Shown here: positions 6,185 through 8,010 of the stretch, piece after piece | How positions within the stretch are numbered: position 1 is the stretch's first letter | How the letters are laid out: each line of letters opens with the position of its first letter | Assembly: GCA_002315275.1 (NCBI GenBank) | Contig: DCGN01000088.1 | Span: 1,248 to 9,257 of the forward strand | Direction: 5' to 3' | From: Clostridiales bacterium UBA1777 | Lineage (GTDB): Bacteria; Bacillota; Clostridia; Oscillospirales; Oscillospiraceae | DNA length: 8,010 nucleotides | The notes under the pieces: generated by a model | Told to the model about the DNA's origin: nothing | Database searches by the model: none | What the model saw: the letters and a program-made list of their open reading frames with translations, nothing else | Made by a program: the position numbers and the translations under genes

Positions 6185-6198
6185 CGGGGGTGCTTTTT
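6185..6198 (-). terminator. Right arm of the host terminator interrupted by the IS
   Basis: CGGGGGTGCTTTTT pairs with 4491-4504 on the other side of the IS as described there. Its T5 would have been the U tail for the metallopeptidase operon. On the minus strand it follows the phosphodiesterase stop by about 30 bases, the normal spacing for that gene's terminator. Confidence 0.75.
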
Positions 6199-6228
6199 CG
6201 CGCGCTGAGGCGAAAGGCGGGATAAGCT

Positions 6229-6696
6229 TTACAGGTCGAGTATCCTGCAATCCACGGCGCCGCTGTCGAATACGGTGAGGCATGCCCATGTGAGCGTGCG
6301 GCCCTTGCCGGCCGTGCCGGGGTTGATAACGGTCACTCCGCCGAGCGTTTCATATATGGCCTCGTGCGTGTGGCCGAACATCGCGATGCGGCATCCCTCC
6401 TCCATCGCCGCGTAGACGAGGCGGTCGATGCCGCAGCGCACGTTGTACTCGTGCCCGTGGCAGATAAACGCCTTCACCGCGCCGAGCGGCACGGTATCAC
6501 GCATCGGAGCAGCAGAGCCGATGTCGCAGTTGCCGGAAACGGAGTAGAGCGGGATCTCGGGAAACTCTGCGGTTATCTCGGCGGTATCGCGCGCATAGTC
6601 TCCGAGGTGGATGATAACGTCGGGGCGCGAACGGCGGACAGCCTCGAGCATCAGAGCGACACAGCCGTGAGTGTCGGAAAAAACAGCAGCCTTCAT
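6229..6696 (-). CDS. YfcE/MJ0936-family metallophosphodiesterase
   Basis: A small cytoplasmic calcineurin-like phosphoesterase that hydrolyses phosphodiester bonds with a two-metal centre (Mn2+ typical). The 155-residue protein has all family motifs in order: SDTHG with Asp8 and His10, HLGD with Asp33, SGNCD with Asn56, CHGHEY with His80 and His82, FGHTH with His109 and His111, then INPGT. Length is normal for the family (about 155-185). ATG 6696 is chosen because AAGGAG (6712-6707) lies 10 bases upstream; a TTG at 6705 would leave only one base after that site. It is divergent from the three small genes to its right and convergent with the metallopeptidase to its left, from which it is now separated by the IS. 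The natural substrate is unknown for most members; a role in nucleotide or RNA turnover would be a guess. Confidence 0.9.
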   Translation of the reverse strand: MKAAVFSDTHGCVALMLEAVRRSRPDVIIHLGDYARDTAEITAEFPEIPLYSVSGNCDIGSAAPMRDTVPLGAVKAFICHGHEYNVRCGIDRLVYAAMEEGCRIAMFGHTHEAIYETLGGVTVINPGTAGKGRTLTWACLTVFDSGAVDCRILDL

Positions 6697-6750
6697 TGGG
6701 AACAAGCTCCTTATCTATCGTATACAGTCATCATCGGCACTATGGGCGAA

Positions 6751-6756
6751 TATAAT
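6751..6756 (+). promoter_or_regulatory. Possible -10 element for the three-gene small-protein cluster
   Basis: A perfect TATAAT lies here, but the best -35 at 17-base spacing is only TCATCA (6728-6733), 3 of 6 consensus bases. Transcription would begin near 6763, inside the ribosome site at 6762-6766, so the message would have almost no leader. Either the promoter is unusual or the hexamer is coincidental. Confidence 0.3.
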
Positions 6757-6761
6757 GCCAT

Positions 6762-6766
6762 AGGAG
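6762..6766 (+). promoter_or_regulatory. Ribosome site that decides the first small gene's start
   Basis: AGGAG directly touches an ATG at 6767 (zero spacing), which is too close for initiation. The in-frame TTG at 6776 has a good 9-base spacing and is the more likely start. The difference is three residues (M-V-I). Confidence 0.5.
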
Positions 6767-6775
6767 ATGGTCATA

Positions 6776-7015
6776 TTGCAGAATTTTGAACAGCTCAGCC
6801 GTGAGCTTGAGCGGCAGGGGAAAGCGGAAAAGCTGAAAGCGATTGCCGACTCGGCCGAGGGACAGCGCATCGGCAGGCTCATAGACCCCGCGCTCGTGAC
6901 GGATGCGGCGCGAAACGGCGATGCCGCTGCACTTAAGGATATACTCTCGCGCGTGCTCGGCACCGAGGAGGGCAGGGCGCTGGCGGAAAACGTCCGCAAG
7001 CTGATGGAAAAATAA
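6776..7015 (+). CDS. Small helical protein of unknown function, first of a three-gene cluster
   Basis: I do not recognise a named family. The 79-residue product (82 if ATG 6767 is used) is acidic-basic mixed, lacks Cys, and is predicted by eye to be almost all alpha-helix. It begins with an amphipathic stretch (EQLSRELERQGKAEKLKAIA, residues 5-24). Two related short blocks follow: S-A-E-G-Q-R-I-G-R-L-I at 26-36 and T-E-E-G-R-A-L-A-E-N-V at 63-73, both S/T-x-E-G followed by a helix. There is no signal peptide or membrane span, so it is likely cytoplasmic. The second gene starts 12 bases after its TAA stop, so the genes are probably translated from one message. Codon use matches the local chromosome, so recent transfer is not suggested. 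Coding status rests on the ribosome site, host-like codons and tight packing with its neighbours. Confidence 0.7.
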   Translation: MQNFEQLSRELERQGKAEKLKAIADSAEGQRIGRLIDPALVTDAARNGDAAALKDILSRVLGTEEGRALAENVRKLMEK

Positions 7016-7027
7016 GGGGGGAGAGAA

Positions 7028-7354
7028 ATGAGCGAGCTGGAGGATAAGATCAACAGCGTTCTCGGCGATCCGCAGCAGATGGAGATGATATCCCGGCTTG
7101 CCAAAAATCTGATGGGGCAGGACGCGCAAAGCGCAAAGCAGGACTCCTCAGGCGGCATAGACCCCGAGCTCATCGGCAGGATAGGCCGCTTTATGCGGAC
7201 GGACAGCGGCGGCAGCAGCGCGGTTCTCGAGGCGATGAAGCCGTATCTTTCAGAAAAGCGGCGCGGCAAGGTAGACCGCGCGATAAAGCTCACGCGCATA
7301 GCCCGCATAGCGCGCCTTGCGATGGGCGAGAACGGAGGGGAGGGCGATGTATAA
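7028..7354 (+). CDS. Small basic helical protein of unknown function, second of the cluster
   Basis: A 108-residue product of no named family that I can assign. Three parts are visible: an N-terminal acidic helix (MSELEDKINSVLGDPQQMEM, residues 1-20) running to LAKNLMGQ, a polar Ser/Gly/Gln-rich linker at about 30-43, and a C-terminal region from about 44. That last region has LEAMKPYLSEKRRGK and then an Arg/Lys- and Ile-rich helix (RAIKLTRIARIARLAMG). The strongly basic, amphipathic final helix could bind membrane, nucleic acid or an acidic partner. I have a weak memory of similar KPYLSEKRR-type small proteins in Clostridia without assigned function. The ATG is preceded by a G-rich site (AAGGGGGGAG, 7014-7023). 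The last 8 bases overlap the next gene, typical of translational coupling. Confidence 0.75.
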   Translation: MSELEDKINSVLGDPQQMEMISRLAKNLMGQDAQSAKQDSSGGIDPELIGRIGRFMRTDSGGSSAVLEAMKPYLSEKRRGKVDRAIKLTRIARIARLAMGENGGEGDV

Positions 7355-7613
7355 CAGATATGACGGCAAGACAGGCAAAGCCGTCCGCGTGGATGACAGC
7401 CCCGCCCCGCCGATGCTGCGTGGGGGCGCGTCCCGTGTGCCTCAGACATCCGCCCGCCGCGACCTTACGGATATTCTCTCGAACCTCATCCCGAACGCGC
7501 TTTCCGAACTCGACACGGAGGACATCATCCTCCTTCTCGTGCTGTATCTGATGTACCGCGAGAGCGGGGATAAGGATCTGCTCATCATGATGGGGGCACT
7601 TCTTTTGCCGTAA
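7347..7613 (+). CDS. Small protein with a paired Leu-rich C-terminal segment, third of the cluster
   Basis: The 88-residue product is unassigned. The start ATG at 7347 overlaps the preceding gene by 8 bases and has GGAGG at 7334-7338, 8 bases upstream. An earlier in-frame ATG at 7317 lacks a site and would extend the overlap. The N-terminal half is polar and Pro/Arg-containing (YNRYDGKTGKAVRVDDSPAP) and probably disordered. The C-terminal half holds two short hydrophobic runs, DIILLLVLYLMY and DLLIMMGALLLP, separated by the charged turn RESGDKD. Each run is about 12 residues, too short for a normal membrane span but suitable for an amphipathic or re-entrant hairpin, or for self-association. 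Together with the second protein's basic helix this suggests a small membrane-associated or oligomeric assembly, which is inference only. A strong terminator begins 3 bases after its TAA stop. Confidence 0.75.
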   Translation: MYNRYDGKTGKAVRVDDSPAPPMLRGGASRVPQTSARRDLTDILSNLIPNALSELDTEDIILLLVLYLMYRESGDKDLLIMMGALLLP

Positions 7614-7615
7614 AA

Positions 7616-7644
7616 ATTCGGCAGGGCGGAAAGCTCTGCCGAAT
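7616..7644 (-). terminator. Strong intrinsic terminator between the small-gene cluster and trpS
   Basis: A 12-bp stem (7616-7627 with 7633-7644, one G-U) has the 5-base loop GGAAA. On the minus strand the second arm ends in a run of T (complement of the A tract at 7612-7616), so it ends the trpS message about 10 bases after its stop. On the plus strand the tail (CTGTTATTAT) is poor, but the hairpin may still slow or end the small-gene transcript. Confidence 0.88.
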
Positions 7645-7653
7645 CTGTTATTA

Positions 7654-8010
7654 TCAGAACGGTTTCTCAACAAAGCCTACGCGCTTGTAGACCTTTCTGA
7701 GCGTCTTGCGGGCAACATAGGAGGCTCTCTGAGCGCCGTCGGTATAGACCTGCTGGAGGTATGCCTTGTCGGCGATCATTCTCTCCGCGTTCTCGCGGAT
7801 GGGGCGCAGCGCCTCAACGACAGCCTCGCCTACTGCGGGCTTGAACTTGCCGTAGCCCATGCCGTCAAACTCGCGCTCGATCTCCTCAAAGGTCTTGCCG
7901 GTAACGGAGGAGTAGATGTTCATGAGGTTTGCAACGCCGGGCTTCTCATCGGGAGCATAGCGCACGCAGTTTTCGGTGTCGGAATCCGTCACGGCGCGCT
8001 TGAACTTCCT
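7654..8010 (-). CDS. trpS: Tryptophanyl-tRNA synthetase, C-terminal part (truncated by window edge)
   Basis: TrpRS charges tRNA-Trp with tryptophan using ATP, in the cytoplasm, as a class I synthetase. The visible 118 residues are the C-terminal anticodon-recognition helical part: RKFKRAVTDSDTENCVRYAP, then KPGVANLMNIYSS, GYGKFKPAVGEAVVEALRPI, and finally GAQRASYVARKTL with RKVYKRVGF near the TGA stop. These match bacterial TrpRS closely. The Rossmann domain with the HIGH-like and KMSKS-like motifs lies beyond base 8010, so a GTG at 7992 that could look like a start is internal. About two thirds of a normal 330-340 residue enzyme is missing from the window, with no sign of damage in the part seen. 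It ends at the terminator at 7616-7644 and is convergent with the small-gene cluster. Confidence 0.95.
   Translation of the reverse strand, partial: RKFKRAVTDSDTENCVRYAPDEKPGVANLMNIYSSVTGKTFEEIEREFDGMGYGKFKPAVGEAVVEALRPIRENAERMIADKAYLQQVYTDGAQRASYVARKTLRKVYKRVGFVEKPF

Noticed and set aside
7290..7673. Long minus-strand frames opposite the small-gene cluster (6715-7449 and 7290-7673)
   Set aside because: They lack ribosome sites, give Ser/Arg/Pro-rich low-complexity products typical of antisense frames in GC-rich genes, and run across the terminator or the divergent start region.

Overview
The window looks like a chromosomal segment from a fairly GC-rich member of the Clostridia (Bacillota), plausibly a gut Oscillospiraceae-like lineage. 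The signs are strong AAGGAG-type ribosome sites before most genes, vegetative promoters of TTGaca/TAtaaT type with 17-base spacers, many C- or G-ending codons in the housekeeping genes, and gene families common in that group. The lineage is inferred from style only; no rRNA or other taxonomic marker is present.

Layout, left to right: (1) bases 1-1820, the 5'-truncated end of a Kup-type potassium uptake permease (+). (2) bases 1913-2575, a compact formate/nitrite-transporter (FNT) family gene (+) with its own promoter and visibly lower GC. (3) bases 2656-4491, a promoter followed by nadE (NAD synthase) and an M42-family metallopeptidase 11 bases apart, a two-gene operon (+). (4) bases 4511-6178, an IS4-family insertion sequence with 17-bp imperfect terminal inverted repeats. 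Its transposase (minus strand) is broken by an amber codon inside the YREK catalytic signature. (5) bases 6229-6696, a YfcE/MJ0936-type phosphodiesterase (minus). (6) bases 6776-7613, three tightly packed small genes of unknown function (+), divergent from the phosphodiesterase. (7) bases 7616-7644, a strong terminator. (8) bases 7654-8010, the C-terminal part of tryptophanyl-tRNA synthetase (minus), cut by the window edge.

The most striking structure is at the IS borders. The bases just left of the element (4491-4504) and just right of it (6185-6198) are the two arms of one intrinsic terminator, pairing at 13 of 14 positions with A and T tracts on the outside. The IS therefore sits in the loop of what was a shared bidirectional terminator between the convergent metallopeptidase and phosphodiesterase genes. 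The element carries hairpin terminators near both ends that could take over the lost function. The transposase leader also has a hairpin that buries most of its ribosome site, as expected for an element protected from read-through activation.

The host genes do not form one pathway: ion and anion transport, NAD synthesis, peptide trimming, phosphoester hydrolysis and tRNA charging sit side by side. The three small genes at 6776-7613 are the best candidate for an undescribed functional unit. No gene-free stretch over 300 bases exists outside the IS. No CRISPR array, tRNA or rRNA was seen.
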